A stretch of 64,000 nt of DNA from a virus. The stretch covers positions 52,741 to 116,740 of IMG/VR virus record IMGVR_UViG_3300025853_009406, one strand, 5' to 3'. Shown piece after piece: positions 63,082 to 64,000 of the stretch; position 1 is the stretch's first letter, and the number at the start of each line of letters is the position of its first letter. A program made the position numbers and the translations under genes. The notes below the pieces were generated by a model. It was given only the letters and a program-made list of their open reading frames with translations, was not told where the DNA came from and made no database searches.

Positions 63082-63894
63082 CTAGTTATCAACAATCAGT
63101 AAATCAAACATTGATGAGACAGTTGCATTACTACCAGTATATGTCCTTACTTCAAGATCTGTTTTTTCGGTGAAGTAAAGTGGAATACTGAAAGTAGTGT
63201 GCATATTACTATTATATAGATTCAATTCGCTAGCGAGTCTGGATACACCACCATCTGGTTTTTTCTGGAATAATCTAACAGTATTCTCTTGATTTTTATT
63301 CATGGTTGCGGCAAATGCCCTTAAGTATCCACTCTTACCTGCTGGAATGGTATAGAAAGTAACTTGAGATTGACCCATTCCCGCTGCAATCTGACAAGTA
63401 ACTCCAACACTATGAGTGAAGTTAATAGCACCTACGTTATTATTGTCATTGTTACCAGTAAGAACAAATGCTCTATGAGTTCTTAAAAATTCTACCGTTC
63501 CAGCAACACCGACAGTTCCATTAAGAGTAAAATCTTCTTCTACTTCATTATAGTTCGCATCAAGACCTTGAAGTCTAACTGTAAGTGCTCCCGTTCCGCC
63601 AGAATCATCCTGAGCAGAACTGGAAGTTACAGTAACAATTCCTGCGGAGGATGGAAATGTGTAAGCACCACCATAAGACCAAACGGTATCATAAGTTGCT
63701 GATGTTGTAACTACTGCACCAAACTTATGAACATTTGCCATCTGGGTGGTAATACCTGCAGCAATATTCAAATCAAACTGAGTATCACCACCACAAGCAC
63801 CAATGTTGCCATACTTGTCGGCACACATATAGACTTCAAATAGACTTCTCTCTTGATTGAGATAGTCTTGTGTATTTTTATTCCACTGAGCCAT
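63082..63894 (-). CDS. Virion structural protein, unknown position
   Basis: 270 aa. MAQWNKNTQDYLNQERSLFE then a long beta-rich region with many Thr, Gly, Val and Asn (GALTVRLQGLDANYNEVEED). PAGKSGYLRAFAATMNKNQE and IPLYFTEKTDLEVRTYT are found near the C-terminus. Several cyanophages have a structural protein of this form near gp17, from memory. It could be a neck, fibre or decoration protein. Confidence 0.65.
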   Translation of the reverse strand: MAQWNKNTQDYLNQERSLFEVYMCADKYGNIGACGGDTQFDLNIAAGITTQMANVHKFGAVVTTSATYDTVWSYGGAYTFPSSAGIVTVTSSSAQDDSGGTGALTVRLQGLDANYNEVEEDFTLNGTVGVAGTVEFLRTHRAFVLTGNNDNNNVGAINFTHSVGVTCQIAAGMGQSQVTFYTIPAGKSGYLRAFAATMNKNQENTVRLFQKKPDGGVSRLASELNLYNSNMHTTFSIPLYFTEKTDLEVRTYTGSNATVSSMFDLLIVDN

Positions 63895-64000
63895 TAGTCA
63901 CTCCAACTTAATCTTTCTGGTCTATACCTTTGTGCGCTTTTAATTTTTGATGGTGAATAACTTCCTGGATAAATGTTCTGAATAATTGCTCCAGGATATT
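63894..64000 (-). CDS. C-terminal end of a gene, rest outside window
   Basis: The last 34 residues are visible: YPGAIIQNIYPGSYSPSKIK then SAQRYRPERLSWSD and TAA, which overlaps the next ATG as TAATG. The repeated YPG and the basic-aromatic ending fit a virion protein, but the gene cannot be identified from this piece. Confidence 0.5.
   Translation of the reverse strand, partial: YPGAIIQNIYPGSYSPSKIKSAQRYRPERLSWSD

Noticed and set aside
1-64000. CRISPR array, insertion sequence or integrase
   Set aside because: No regular spaced repeats, transposase or integrase motifs were seen in the window; mobile elements are limited to homing endonucleases and the group I intron.

Overview
The window is part of the genome of a T4-like cyanophage (marine cyanomyovirus), probably infecting Synechococcus or Prochlorococcus. 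The evidence is the T4 core replication, recombination and head/tail genes in cyanophage order, together with typical cyanophage extras: Hsp20, MazG, CobS with a VWA peptidase, class I NrdAB, 2OG-Fe(II) oxygenases and a cyanobacterial DUF3110 protein. The DNA is AT-rich. Almost every gene is on the minus strand, packed with ATGA, GTGA or TAATG stop/start overlaps. Transcription therefore runs from the right end of the window to the left, and there is a single clear plus-strand gene (10967-11671).

Read in the direction of transcription, the right part (64000 to 52000) is the structural block: a partial virion gene, a virion protein, gp17 terminase, a zinc-ribbon protein, gp18 sheath, gp19 tube, gp20 portal, a gp67-like short protein, gp21 protease, gp22 scaffold, gp23 capsid (followed by a strong terminator) and gp3. 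Next come recombination and late-transcription genes (UvsY, UvsW, gp55, gp47, gp46) mixed with small unknowns, a short nucleotide-sugar dehydrogenase and a glutaredoxin. A CobS-like ATPase/VWA-peptidase pair precedes the replisome genes gp45, gp44, gp62, RegA, gp43, UvsX and gp41, with Dam, Hsp20, 2OG oxygenases and several Sm-like small proteins between them.

From 25600 to 17100 lie MazG, an oxygenase, a three-gene block of nucleotidyltransferase-type proteins and several late or virion-type genes. One member of the block is a nucleotidylyltransferase whose N-terminus resembles the T4 capsid-targeting sequence. Next follow gp61 and NrdAB, then an accessory stretch (12000-6700) with four tRNA genes, a tRNA relic, an HNH endonuclease, and a GIY-YIG gene split by an inverted GIY-YIG homing endonuclease. 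One of the tRNAs, tRNA-Arg(UCU), is interrupted by a group I intron.

The left end (1-6560) is a sugar cassette: phosphomannose isomerase cupin, Gmd, Fcl, a ColD-like dehydratase, fucosyltransferases of GT10 and GT11 type, another possible glycosyltransferase and a sulfotransferase. This looks like a route to GDP-fucose (and perhaps a 3,6-dideoxy sugar) and its transfer onto a surface glycan.

Two promoter classes are visible. Several sites match the sigma-70 consensus (two have perfect TTGACA-N17-TATAAT) and stand before early or accessory genes. T4-type late motifs NATAAATA precede head, tail and some accessory genes. All assignments are by reading motifs; no database search was run.
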